Shown here piece after piece: positions 1 to 10,439 of a stretch of 64,000 bases of DNA. The number at the start of each line of letters is the position of its first letter. Positions within the stretch are counted from its first letter, which is position 1. The position numbers were made by a program, and so were the translations under genes. Source of the DNA: Cyprinodon diabolis (taxonomy: Eukaryota > Chordata > Actinopteri > Cyprinodontiformes > Cyprinodontidae); assembly GCA_030533445.1 (NCBI GenBank), contig CM060075.1, forward strand, positions 37,405,719 to 37,469,718, in the 5' to 3' direction. Under the pieces are notes generated by a model that saw only the letters and a list, made by a program, of their open reading frames with translations, did not search any database and had not been told where the DNA came from.

Positions 1-2
1 CT

Positions 3-650
3 GACTGTTTAACGTATCACTTTGCCTGTATGGAACTGATTGGTGTCATTGGTTATGTCTTAATGATTTATGCAATTTGCAAAGTACAAACACTCCGTCT
101 AACAGAAGTAGGAGTCCTTCTAGCCTGCTACATATGGTTTGGAGAGATATTTTTTCATATACTAATGTGTTTAGATCACTACCTGGCTGTTGTATATCCC
201 ATAATGTATCTGAACCTGAAAAATGGAAAGTGGATCACAATCAGAAATGTCATTCTTGGCTTTGTCTGGCTACTTTGTCTTTTAGGTGTTCTCTTGATAA
301 AACATAACTTTTTCCCTGTAACAAATCTCTGCCTTGTGATATTATCTGTGGTATTTGTTTCCTTCTGTAACATTTCTGTTTTGAGTGTTTTGATGCGTCC
401 AAGCCCAGGGGGGCAGAGTGGGTGGGTGAAAGTTGACCAATCAAAGAAGCGGGCATTTTACAGCATTTTTGTCATTTTGGGAGTACTGGTGTTGAAATTT
501 GCTTGGGGAGTCATATACTCTACACTGTATTTTTCAGGAGAAGGAAAGGGCTGCATCACAATGACTATTGATTATTGGTTCAATCTTCCAAGCAGCCTGG
601 TTGTGCCTTTGCTCTTTGTGCATAGAACAGGTAAATGTGTGTTTTGTTAG
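3..650 (+). CDS. Receptor A: atypical rhodopsin-like 7-TM receptor, 5' partial
   Basis: The reading frame is open from the window edge, so the gene starts upstream. The first in-frame ATG (30) is not the start: the codons before it read DCLTYHFACMEL, matching the FTYHxVxMEL block at the start of TM2 in receptors C, E, F and H. The visible part covers TM2 to TM7. TM3 ends in CLDHYLAVVYP, so the Arg of the E/DRY motif is His (codon CAC, 177-179). TM4 keeps its Trp (FVWLL). The pre-TM6 loop reads RPSPGG...DQSKKRAF and TM7 reads NLPSSLVVPLLFVHRTGK. The tail is very short (CVFC, stop TAG at 648-650). No break is visible, but the lost Arg makes normal G-protein coupling doubtful. It should be a plasma-membrane receptor; the ligand is unknown. 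It is on the strand opposite to receptors C-H. Confidence 0.8.
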   Translation, partial: DCLTYHFACMELIGVIGYVLMIYAICKVQTLRLTEVGVLLACYIWFGEIFFHILMCLDHYLAVVYPIMYLNLKNGKWITIRNVILGFVWLLCLLGVLLIKHNFFPVTNLCLVILSVVFVSFCNISVLSVLMRPSPGGQSGWVKVDQSKKRAFYSIFVILGVLVLKFAWGVIYSTLYFSGEGKGCITMTIDYWFNLPSSLVVPLLFVHRTGKCVFC

Positions 651-1564
651 GAAAAACATATTTGATGGTTGCATTCATATTAAAAATACATTGGTCGCCT
701 GGTAGATGCATTGAGGCTATATTTATCTCATAAGATAATAGAAATATTTGTTTTCTTTTCGCTCCCCTAAACCAAAAGGCCATCTTGATATTAGATATAG
801 CTTTTGCAAAGTTTTGACCCTTCTATAAGCCATTCTATAAGCCATTCTAATAGGTGATCTGTTCAGATACATCTTAATATGGAACAAAGTTTAAAAAAAT
901 AAATAAATAAATAAACATTATTCCAATCATCTGCTTTCAAACTCAAACTTGACTCATTGTGTGAGTGAGTTCCTGGGACTTGACTAGGAAAGAAAGGCTC
1001 TTGTACTCTTAGTGTCTAAAAAAGGGTTAAATCACAGCGTTCTGCTCAGAGATACAGGAACAATTCATGTCTAAAGCAATCTTTTTATTGAGAGAAACAC
1101 ATGGAACAACTACAAAACTGTAATGGTTTCAATTATTTTCTAATGTTGTTCACTGATTTATTTTATTTATTTTTTATCATACCAGCTTACAATAGTAATT
1201 CATATTCAGTAGTAATATGAGGGAGCTGTAGGGGGGCCAGAGAAATTATGGTTGCAGTTGCAGTACAACTGGAAAGTGAGGGCAACCTTGAACTAGAAAT
1301 TAAAAATGCAATCTTGAACAATGGCTAAGGCCTGGAGCTTTGGCAATACGTAGGCTAGAGTAGTGGTGGACAAGCAGGCGATTGGTGGGCAGGGAAGAGC
1401 CTAGGCTTTATTTCCAAGTATGCCATGAAAATTCAATACTTCTTTTAAAAATATAAAATGTAAAAATAATAATAGGAAATATGTAAAATATGCCTTTATG
1501 TTCTAATACTGCAATATCTGCTGTCCACTATATATAAACCCCTAGAGACATTTAATTTAATAAG
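651..1564. other. Intergenic, no gene seen
   Basis: AT-rich DNA downstream of receptor A. It holds a small tandem duplication (TATAAGCCATTC, about 822-848) and an AAATAAATAAATAAATA run near 896-914, possibly polyadenylation-like sequence. No ORF with recognisable similarity. Confidence 0.5.
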
Positions 1565-1572
1565 CATTCTGC

Positions 1573-2590
1573 CAGAGGTGTCAAGTAACGAAGTACAAAT
1601 ACTTCGTTACTGTACTCAAATACACTTTTTAGGTATCTATACTTTACTCCATTACTTTTTTTCTTCCTACTTCTGACTTCTACTTATTACATTTTCACAC
1701 AAGTATCTATACCAGGGGTCACCAACCTTTTTAAGGCTGAGGGCTACTTCATGGCTATCGAGTCATGGGAAGGGCTACCAATACTGACCTATGAACTGGA
1801 GGGATCAGTGTTCACCTACAGTAAATCTCATCCATAAGAAACTCATTTTTATTCTTATTTTATTCTTTTATTCATTTCTAATTTTCATTTTAATATTGTC
1901 ATTTTGAAACCACTGAAATATGATGAAATAGTTAACATTATGAAATACATATATGATTAAAAAGAAGAGCAACAGAAGAAAAAAAAGTTAAACTCTAGAA
2001 GATGAAGAGGCCACCCCATGTGGTCCTTGAGGGCCTCTTGGTGCCCGTGGGCACCTCGTTGGTGACCCCTGATCTATACTTTCTATTCCTTACTTTTTTA
2101 AAACAAGCGTTACTCGTTGTGCTTGGCTTTGGTTTTATGTTTATAAATTTTTATTTCACGTCATGTGCGCAATGCAATGCAGATCATTGGTGCCATCCAC
2201 ATCTAGTGAAAACTAGTGTAATTGGATGAGTCATATAACACAAACACTCATTGGTTAGCTAAAGGAAATCATCAGAAGCAAGCAGGTGTTCTTCAAACTG
2301 TAAACGTGAATTATCTATGCCATGCTACAATTTCGGATTCAGAAAAAGATGTCAAAATGTCTGGTGTGAGCGTTTCGGGAGAAAACTATCTCAAAGAATT
2401 TTTCGAAATAGTCAAAAAATTGAGCTTAAAAGGTTACTTATGCTTTCAGAACTTTTTGGAGCACATACTTTTTCCCTCTTACTTGAGTAAAGAGGTCAAG
2501 TTGATACTTCAACTTTTAGCAGAGTGTTTTTAATTTGCAATATCTATACTTCTACTTAAGCAACAAATGTGTGTAGTTTTGACACCACTG
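1573..2590. mobile_element. hAT-type DNA transposon, non-autonomous, outer element
   Basis: The ends read CAGAGGTGTCAA and TTGACACCACTG, imperfect terminal inverted repeats of the CAGWGGTGTCAA kind. They are flanked by a perfect 8-bp target-site duplication CATTCTGC (1565-1572 and 2591-2598), as expected for hAT transposition. Just inside the left end is the sequence AAGTAACGAAGTACAAATACTTCGTTACT, itself a small palindrome. The 103-codon ORF at 2222-2533 has no recognised transposase motif, so the copy is taken as non-autonomous. A second element is nested inside at 1713-2071. Confidence 0.85.
1713..2071. mobile_element. hAT-type MITE nested in the outer hAT element
   Basis: Terminal inverted repeats are perfect over 14 bp (CAGGGGTCACCAAC at the left end, GTTGGTGACCCCTG at the right). 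The 8-bp target-site duplication ATCTATAC is exact (1705-1712 and 2072-2079). The element is 359 bp with no credible coding sequence. It split the outer element's ATCTATAC sequence, so it is the younger insertion. Confidence 0.9.
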
Positions 2591-2598
2591 CATTCTGC

Positions 2599-3048
2599 TC
2601 AACAAATTGGTGTGTTATATTTTCAGGCTTTATATCCAACTCAGGCAAACACTGAAAATGACACACCTCATTGAGTCTTCTCCACCAAATGGTTTGGACT
2701 TATAATACCCAGAAACTCCACTAGATTGCACTGTGTCATTTACATTTTGAACTGTTGAACAACTGTCCACACAGAAAGTTAGCAGTGGGGTGCACATGCT
2801 AAAAAAGAAAGCGTTTAGTCAAATATTTCAAAGGTCGGCATACTACTTCAACATGGAAATTTTTCAGAGGCTTTACTCAAAAGTAATATCATAATGGAAA
2901 GCAAATCTTATGAGGATTAAATCATATCTAAAAAACAACATGTTACCAAATGGTTGATTTCCATGGTTGATATCCATTTATAAATAAGGCAGAGATACAA
3001 AGACAATATAGATGGAAAATACATTCTTTTGTAAAGTACAGTGATTGT
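2599..3048. other. Intergenic, no gene seen
   Basis: Unique-looking AT-rich sequence between the hAT element and the solo LTR. Nothing recognised on either strand. Confidence 0.4.
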
Positions 3049-3053
3049 ATTAT

Positions 3054-3524
3054 TGTCACAATTTTTTTTAAAGGTTTTAGATTGGACCCAAAAGCAGAAG
3101 CTGAGAGGCAGAGGTGAGTTCTTGGAGGGTTTAATGAGAGTTCAGGCAAACAAAAACAGGAATCCAAAAATCCAACGTAAAAATCAAACACTAACCAGAA
3201 CCATGGAGAAATCAGGGGAAAACCATCAAGGAGCCAGGGTGAGGAAAGGTAAGACGAGGAACCAGCAAAGAGGGACTGCAGAGGGAGTGTATTTATGGCT
3301 GACTGAACAAAGGTAGAGCTAATGAGCTGATAGGGAACAGGTGTGATTAGAGCTGACGAGGAAGCCAAGGGAAAAGAACACAAGGAGGCAGCAGGGAACA
3401 GACAGAAAAACCTAAGCAACTTAAATGAATCCAGACACACCAAAAAAGCTAGAAAACAATGAAAAACCTGGCTAAACTTGAAACAGAAAACTTAAAGAAA
3501 AACAACAGAACCAAGATCATTACA
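3054..3524 (-). repeat. Solo LTR of a gypsy-like retrotransposon (copy 1)
   Basis: A 471-bp block starting TGTCACA and ending CATTACA, flanked by a perfect 5-bp duplication ATTAT (3049-3053 and 3525-3529). It is clearly related along its length to the block at 25751-26233: both contain AGGAATCCAAAAATCCAA, an AACCAGAA...GGGGAAAACCA stretch, GAGGAACCAGCAAAGAG or close variants, and a final AACAGAACCAAGA. No internal coding region lies next to it, so it is a solo LTR left by LTR-LTR recombination. Strand is inferred from the TTTAAT segment near the left end, read as a reversed polyadenylation region. Confidence 0.8.
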
Positions 3525-3582
3525 ATTATTTATGCATTTTCTTAATTGCTATATCCATTTCTGACTTATCTTATGCTGACAT

Positions 3583-3746
3583 TGTAATGCGTTCAAAACC
3601 TTGGACCCAATATTCAAAAACAGACAGATCTGGATAGTTCAGAACTAGACTTTATTGTTTATTATTATTTATTTATTTTATTTATTATATTAAACAGGTG
3701 ATTGGAATGAGCAATCAGGCCAGCCACCAGTGCCAGGATCATGACA
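3583..3746 (-). repeat. 3' LTR of the gypsy element, internally deleted
   Basis: It matches both extremes of the 671-bp right LTR (start to ACTAGACTTTATT, and TTAAACAGGTGATTGG to the end). The central part, about 500 bp, is replaced by a short TTTATTATTATTTATTTATTTTATTTATTATA run. Confidence 0.9.
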
Positions 3747-3757
3747 GAACCCCCCCC

Positions 3758-6700
3758 TCAAGGGCGGATTCCAGACGCCCCAATGGGCTGATCTGGGTGA
3801 TCCCTGTGGAAAGCCCTAATGAAGTCCTTATCCAAGATGAACCGGGCCGGGACCCAGGACCTCTCCTCAGGTCCATACCCCTCCCAGTCTACTAAATACT
3901 GGAGCCCCCGGCCTCTCCGCCTAGACCTGAGAAGGCGGCGGACCGTGTAGACCGGGTCTCCATCAATGAACCGGGCAGGTGGAGGTGACCCAGGTGTGGG
4001 AACAAAACCAGAGGACCTTACAGGTTTGACCCGGGATACATGGAAAGTGGGGTGAATCTTTAAGGTACGAGGGAGCTGGAGGCGGACGGCCACCGGGTTC
4101 TCCACCTTAACAATAGGGAACGGCCCAATAAAGCGGGGAGCCAGCTTCTTGCTGTCGACCTTGAGAGGCAGTTCCCTAGTTGAGAGCCAAACTCTCTGAC
4201 CCACCCTGTAAGTGGGTGCCGGAACCCTCCGGCTGTTGGCAGCCCTAGCTTGACCAACCAGGGCCTGAGAAATTGCTCTCCTGGCCCTTCTCCAAGCCCG
4301 TTGGCACCTAAGGGCAGAAAGGTGTGCAGAAGGAACCTTAGACTCCTTTTCCTGTATGGTGAACACCAGTGGCTGAAAACCAAAAACAACATAGAACGGA
4401 GAGAGTCCAGTGTTGCTAGAGGGAGCAGAGTTTATGGCATGCTCTACCCAAGGGAGTTAGCTGGCTCACTTAGAGGGATCAGCCTCACAGAGAATGCGGA
4501 TCTTTGTCTCGATCTCCTGGTTGGCCCTCTCTGTCTGGCCATCTGTTTGGGGGTGAAAACCGGATGAGAGACTGACAGAGACCCCCAACAATGAACAGAA
4601 CTCCCTCCAGAACCGAGAGACAAACTGGGGACCCCTGTCAGAAACTATGTCAGTGGGGAGACCATGGAGCCAAAAAACCTCACGGGTGAGGACCTCCCCC
4701 ATTTCCTTAGCTGAGGGGAGTTTGGGCAGAGGGACCAAATGCAACATCTTAGAGAACCTGTCAATGATTGTAAGGATGACAGTATTGCCATCAGAACAAG
4801 GTAACCCAGTAACAAAGTCCATGGCAATGTGCGACCAAGGACGGGACGGGATGGGTAATGGCCGGAGGAAACCAGAAGGTGGTCTTTTGGATGCTTTGGA
4901 TTGTTTACACTGTAAGCAGGCTGCCACGAACTCCCGCACGTCAGCAGACAGAGAAGGCCACCAAAACTGAGAACGAACAATTTAAATAGTCTTGGTTATA
5001 CCAGGATGACAGAACAGATGAGAACAATGACAAAACTCAAGGACCTTCCCTCTCAGAGCATTAGGAGAAACAGACGATCAGACGGACAACCACTGGGAGG
5101 AGTTTGGTCAAGAAGGGCCTGTCTAACCTCCTCCTCTATGTTAACCATAGTTACAGCACACCTCACAGATTCAGGCAAGACGTACTCCTCAGCACCACTG
5201 GGACTCTCCTCCTCTGCCTCAAACACCCTAGACAAAGCATCGGGTTTGGTATTCTTGGACCCGGGTCTGTAAGACAAAGAGAAGTTGAATCTCCCAAAAA
5301 ACAGTGCCCACCTAGCCTGTCTGGGATTAAGTCTCTTGGCTGACTTTAGGTACTCCAGATTCTTATGGTCTGTCCAGACCAGAAACGGAATACCTGAACC
5401 CTCCAGTCAGTGTCTCCATTCCTCCAAAGCCAGTTTGACTGCCAGCAGCTCTCTATCCCCGACATCATAGTTCTGCTCAGCTGCTGAAAGTTTCTTGGAA
5501 AAGAAAGCACAAGGGTGGATTCTTCCATCCTCAGCCTCCTGACTGAGCACCGCCCCGACCCCGGTAACGGAAGCATCCACCTCGACAATAAACTGCCTCT
5601 TGGGGTCGGGGGACACCAGAACTGGGGCTGAGGTGAAGGCAGCCTTGAGCCTCTGAAAAGCTCGATCCGGCAGATCGGACCAGCAAAACCTGACCTTGGA
5701 TGATGTGAGGGCATGAAGGGGCGTTGCCACCTGATTAAAGTTCCTAATGAACCGGCGGTAAAAATTGGCAAATCCCAAGAACCTCTGGAGCTGCCTCCTA
5801 TCCTTAGGAACCGGCCAATCGGTGACGGCGCTCACCTTCAAGGGGTCCATGGAGATCTGGTCAGGGGAGACAACAAAGCCCAGAAAAGAGACAGTGCTCA
5901 CGTGAAACTCGCACTTCTCTGCCTTCACAGATAACTGGTTCTGGAGAAGGCGAAGCAACACTGACCTGACATGGAGCTTATGAGACTCCAAGTCCCGTGA
6001 GTCGATGAATATGTCATCAATGTAAACAAAGACAAAGTGACCAACCATGTCCCTAAGAACCTCATTAACCAGGTTCTGAAAAACCGCCGGTGCATTGGTG
6101 AGGCCAAAAGGCATCACTAGATATTCATAGTGACCAGTCGGGGTGTTGAAAGCAGTCTTCCACTCATCACCCTCCCTGATGCGCATCAGGTGATATGCAT
6201 TGCGGAGATCCAGCTTGGTAAAAACCTTAGCTCCCTGAATCTGATCAAATGCTGTGTTAATTAGGGGAATAGGATACAGATTCTTGACCGTAATGTCATT
6301 GAGACCCCTGTAATCAATGCAAGGTCTTAGGGATCCGTCCTTCTTGCCCACAAAAAAGAAGCCCGCCCCAGCAGGGGAAGAGGAAGGACAGATGATGCCA
6401 GCCCTAAGTGACTCAGAAATGTATTTCTCTATAGCTTGGGATTCAGGGGCCGACAAGTAATATAACCTACCCCTAGGTGGTGTGGAACCGGGCAGTAGAT
6501 CAATCCCACAGTCAAAAGGTCTATGGGGAGGTAAGCCTGTGGCCCTGCCCTTACTGAACACCTCTCTGAGGTCATGGTATTCATCTGGGACCTTAGAAAG
6601 ATCTGGAGAAAACTCTGGATCAACAGAATAACCCAACATCCTAGACTTAGCTGATAGTAAACAGGAACCTGAACAAGCAATGGACCAACCCAAAACCTCA

Positions 6701-6950
6701 ATAATAAGAAAAACTAACTGTTCAACATGGTTCCCCCCCACCACCAGCTCTACAGGTTCAGTCCTAAGAGATGACTGGTTAAGCTGATGTCCATCTAAGG
6801 CTAGTACTTGATGAGAGTCCGGTGTCGGAAGAAGCTTGATGCCGAGCTTTCTGGCCAGGTCCCCATCCATGAACTCGGTATCTGCTCCAGAATCCAGAAA
6901 GGCTGACAAACTATGGCTATGTGAGCCACAGAAAGCGTCACAGGAAGCAG
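3758..6950 (-). pseudogene. Broken pol of the gypsy element (protease, RT, RNase H, integrase, chromodomain)
   Basis: Read on the minus strand. The protease has [11 protein letters not shown] (near 6880). The RT has the YIDDI active-site box (6009-6024). The RNase H has FIVEVDAS. The integrase core shows MDFVTG, SDRGPQF and QTERANQE, the three DDE acidic blocks, between about 4820 and 4517. The C-terminus has [12 protein letters not shown] and a chromodomain [15 protein letters not shown] (about 3850-3890). Breaks seen: a TGA in place of an expected Trp codon at 5407-5409, a frame change between the RNase H-side frame ending at 5053 and the integrase frame starting at 4939, and a stop at 4466 before the C-terminal segment (3758-4366). 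The product would copy and integrate element cDNA; this copy cannot make it whole. Confidence 0.9.
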
Positions 6951-6959
6951 AAAGTCTGG

Positions 6960-7860
6960 GGAGGCAGATAGCCTGGCTCGGCTCAATAGGATCCTCCCCG
7001 GAGCCTGATCCCTTACCGAGCAGAATTTCAGCCGATGTCCCTCTCCTCCGCAGTAGAGACAGAGCCGGAGCCTGTAGCGGTGATCCCTCTCCTCCTTGGA
7101 GAGGCATGAACGTCCCAGCTGTATGGGCTTAGGACCAGAAGAGAGTAGGGGTTCCGAAGTCCTCCCACGATCCTCCGAGACTGCATTGAAGGGGAGGCGA
7201 CACGCACCAGAGGGCCACTCCCTGCGATGCTCCTTTAGGCGAAGTTCGATGCAGGAAGCCAACTCCTCCAGCTCCATAAGAGAAAGAGGATAATCACGGG
7301 TGGAGAGCTCGTCCTTGATCCTCTCTCCGAGTCCCGTGATGAAGATGTCCATCAGAGCCTCCTCATTCCAAGCACTCTCAACAGCCAGCAGATGGAAATC
7401 GATAATGTACTCAGACACTGACCGATTCCCCTGCTTAAGAGTCAACAGTCCCCTAGAAGCTTCTCTGCTGGGAAGAACAGGGCTAAAAACTCGAAGTAGT
7501 TCCTCAGAAAAACCCCCATACGAATCACACAGGGAGGAGTTATTCTGCCACACAGATGTTCCCCATATCTTCGCCCTACCCGCTAACATTGAAATAAATA
7601 ACATAGGCCACCCTGGCTCGGTCAGAAGGAAACGCGGTAGGCTGCAGCTCAAAGTGGATCTCACACTGGGTTAAAAAAGCTCTGCAGTGCTCAGGACCGC
7701 CCCTATACAGTTTTGGGGCAGACAGACGTGGTTCATTATAGGCAGAAACAGAGGGAGGCGAAGAAACAGGCGCGGCTGTCTGGGAATGGTTAGAGGCAGT
7801 TAAAGTCTGATTGCGCAGGTGAGTGAGAATCTCAGTAACTCCGGATTCTAGCTGAGACAT
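6960..7860 (-). pseudogene. Broken gag of the gypsy element
   Basis: The probable start is the ATG at 7858-7860 (MSQLESGVTEIL). The N-terminal frame runs to about 7576, then similarity continues in another frame (segment ending 7664), so there is a frameshift near 7620-7660. The second segment has the gag matrix/capsid-like stretch LKQGNRSVSEYIIDFHLLA and a CCHC zinc knuckle [14 protein letters not shown] (about 7023-7064). The protease frame follows in a different register, as is common for gypsy gag-pol. Confidence 0.8.
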
Positions 7861-7926
7861 TTTCAGATCGACGCCCTCGCTCCAAGATCTGTCTGCTGAT
7901 GGGTCTATAATTTGGCTAGAATATTC

Positions 7927-8597
7927 TGTAATGCGTTCAAAACCTTGGACCCAATATTCAAAAACAGACAGATCTGGATAGTTCAAAACTAGACTTTATT
8001 TAACACTCAGTATGGCTGCTCGTCAGCTGGGGCGGATAAACCGGATCCTATGTGGGAACAGAAACTCAAGTCAGTGACTAATAAGGGTTGATAACAATTA
8101 AGAGAAAATAGTCACTGACCTGTTTCTGAGTGGAGCTGAAGCCAGCCAAGGCCGAGGGGCAACAGAGTCCTGAAAGGAATGTCCAAAGCCGAAGTCGAAG
8201 CAGAACCAAGTTCACAGACCAGAGGATCAGAAAGCCGATGAGGTACAGAAGGGGAATCCAAGCCAATGTCAAAAAAACAGTCCAAGTTTGGTGAGCCAGG
8301 TGAATGCAGGAATCAGTCCAGAACAGAGCAGATTAAAGAGCAGACTAGGGCAAAGCAAAACTCAGGATCCACAGGACAGAAACAGGTCACATTTAGATAA
8401 TCAGAAAAACAAACAGAAGGCTAGAGTTACTCACACAAAACAGCTTGAATATTCTGGCACTGGTAGCTGGAAAACACACAGCATATATAGGAGCTGAAAA
8501 CAGGTGGATCAGATAAGCAGTAATGAGAAAACAGACAGAGTTAAACAGGTGATTGGAATGAGCAATCAGGCCAGCCACCAGTGCCAGGATCATGACA
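7927..8597 (-). repeat. 5' LTR of the gypsy element
   Basis: A full-length LTR of 671 bp (TGTAATG...CATGACA on plus; TGTCATG...CATTACA on minus). It abuts the GACAT duplication on its right side. On the minus strand it would hold the promoter and the polyadenylation region (AATAAAGTC, from plus GACTTTATT at 7991-7999). A tRNA primer site directly inside it was not recognised. Confidence 0.9.
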
Positions 8598-8602
8598 GAC
8601 AT

Positions 8603-9778
8603 ATTACGACCACTTATTTTTACATAAATTAACATATATTATATTTAATATATATTTTCCATGGCAATGACATTGTCCAAAAGCATAACAAAGTGTCATC
8701 TTTCAGTGGTCTTTTGTGACAACTACTTCACAAGCTTTGACTTGATGCAAAACATCCATGCAAACCTGGGGTTCCAATGCATTGGCACTGTCAGATCAAA
8801 CTGAATGGGCATAGCTTCACTGATGACAAAAAACGGATGAAAAATGGTTGTGGGGCCTTTGATTTCAGGTCTTCTGAAGGAGTGCTTGCATATCAAAAAC
8901 ACATGCACCATTCCTTCGCTTATGTTTTAGTAGTTTTATGTTTAATATGGCAAAAGCTATATTAAAGTTTCTTTATTTGTAATTAGTCTTTTTTGACAGC
9001 AGACGTCAGCCCAAGCTATAATTCTATGTTAATTTAAACCTTATTCTTCATGTAAGGAGTAGATTTTCAAATGTCTTTTTTCTTCTTTTCCACAAGATCT
9101 TCAGTGGTCGGCTATAAAATTGAAAAAGTAAAATAAAATACATTTTAAATTAACCCTAGCTGAAAGTGTGCCATTTCTGATGATGATACTGTAGTCCTTT
9201 AAAGAGCTTGTCCTTTTTTGCACAGTATTTTTTCCCTAAATTGATTGTATGCTCATACATATTGCAATAATAACCACTAATAAATGCTAAAGTTTAGGTG
9301 GCAGTTAAAAACTAATCTTGTTGTTTTCTATGTGTAGTCATCAAAAATAATCTCACCCTGGATTGCCTCTAAATGTAATCCAGCCCCTACATTAATATAT
9401 TAAATGCCTTGTTCATAGCGTGTTTGCCTATCTGTCAGTGCATGTTCTTTAAAAGATATAATATCTAATATGTCTTTTTTTTCATGTGACCAGCATTTGT
9501 TAATGCAAATGACTCATATTTGAATTAGTTGTTGAAAAACAGAGAAGTTGGGCTGGGAAACAAAGATCAACCAGAGCAGTACCTCATCAAAGAGAGAAAA
9601 GGAGCAATGAAGCTAATAAACACAAATAAAGGTTGGTCTTTCTGTAATGTTTATATATTAGAAAGCAATGTGTTTTTAGAAACAAGGTGTTATTTCAATA
9701 TATTTTTAATCTTATAAATACAAACAATTCTGAAACATATATCCTATGAATGCTGTATTAAATGAGTTTAAAAGTGCC
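8603..9778. other. Intergenic, no gene seen
   Basis: AT-rich sequence. Short ORFs on both strands show no recognisable domain. No LTR or inverted-repeat ends noticed. Confidence 0.4.
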
Positions 9779-10347
9779 AATTAAGGTGAGATCTTGCGTG
9801 GAGCCCCAGATCGAGGAAGATTATCAGTGGTCTTGTATGTTTTCAATTTTTCTAATAATTGATCCCACAGTGGATTTCTTCACACCAAGCTGTTTACCTA
9901 TTGCAGATTCAGACTTCCCAGCCTGGTGCAGGTCTATCATTTTGTTTCGGGTGTCCTTTGACAGCTCTCTAGTTTAGGCCATGGTGGAGTTTAGAGTGTG
10001 ACTGTTTGAGGTTGTGGACAGGTGTCTTTTATACTGATAACGGGTTCAAACAGGTGCCATTAATGAAGGTAACGAGTGGAGGACTGAGGAGCCTCTTACA
10101 GAAGAAGTTACAGGTCTGTGAGAGCCAGGAATCTTGCTTGTTTGTAACTGACCAAATACTTATTTTCCACCATATTTTGCAAATAAATTCTTTAAAAATC
10201 AGACAATGTGATTTTCTGGATTTTTTTTCTCATTTTGTCTCTCATAGTTGAGGTATATCTATGATGAAAATTACTGGCCTTTCTCATCTTTTCAAGTGGG
10301 AGAACTTGCACTATTGGTGGCTGACTAAATACTTTTTTGCCCCACTG
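9779..10347 (-). mobile_element. 5' half of a Tc1-like transposon (family 1)
   Basis: The right end reads ...TTTTTTGCCCCACTG followed by TA (10348-10349). Read on the minus strand it is CAGTGGGGCAAAAAAGTATTTAGTCAGCC, a Tc1-type terminal repeat. Further in, the minus strand has ATGGCCTAA at about 9981 and then a helix-turn-helix-type N-terminus with [19 protein letters not shown] and LPRSGAPRKISP. A stop (TAA) follows the second codon, so it is dead. The sequence breaks off at about 9779, losing the catalytic half. Confidence 0.75.
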
Positions 10348-10439
10348 TAGGTGTGATATACCTCCCCTCTATACCAAATCAAGCCAGTCTATACTTCTGA
10401 CAGTAGCTGACTCATGTTGAGCAACCACCTGCACAATTA

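Larger units (their letters stand above)
3583..8597 (-). mobile_element. Degenerate Ty3/gypsy chromovirus-type LTR retrotransposon
   Basis: A complete insertion of about 5.0 kb in minus orientation with a 5-bp target-site duplication GACAT (3578-3582 and 8598-8602). Both LTRs start TGTAATGCGTTCAAAACC and end CATGACA on the plus strand. A polypurine tract (plus strand CCCCCCCTCA, 3750-3759) abuts the left LTR, which is therefore the 3' LTR. Internal order on the minus strand is gag with one zinc knuckle, protease, reverse transcriptase, RNase H, integrase and chromodomain. The chromodomain places it among chromoviruses. Several stops and frameshifts make it non-autonomous. The left LTR is far shorter than the right. 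Confidence 0.93.

Noticed and set aside
30..650. ATG at 30 as the true start of receptor A
   Set aside because: Upstream codons in frame match the TM2 block of the family, so the gene begins outside the window.
2222..2533. 103-codon ORF inside the outer hAT element
   Set aside because: Considered as a transposase remnant, but no hAT catalytic or dimerisation motif is visible.
3041..3443. ORFs of 91 and 166 codons on opposite strands
   Set aside because: Both lie inside the solo LTR (3054-3524) and have no protein motif.
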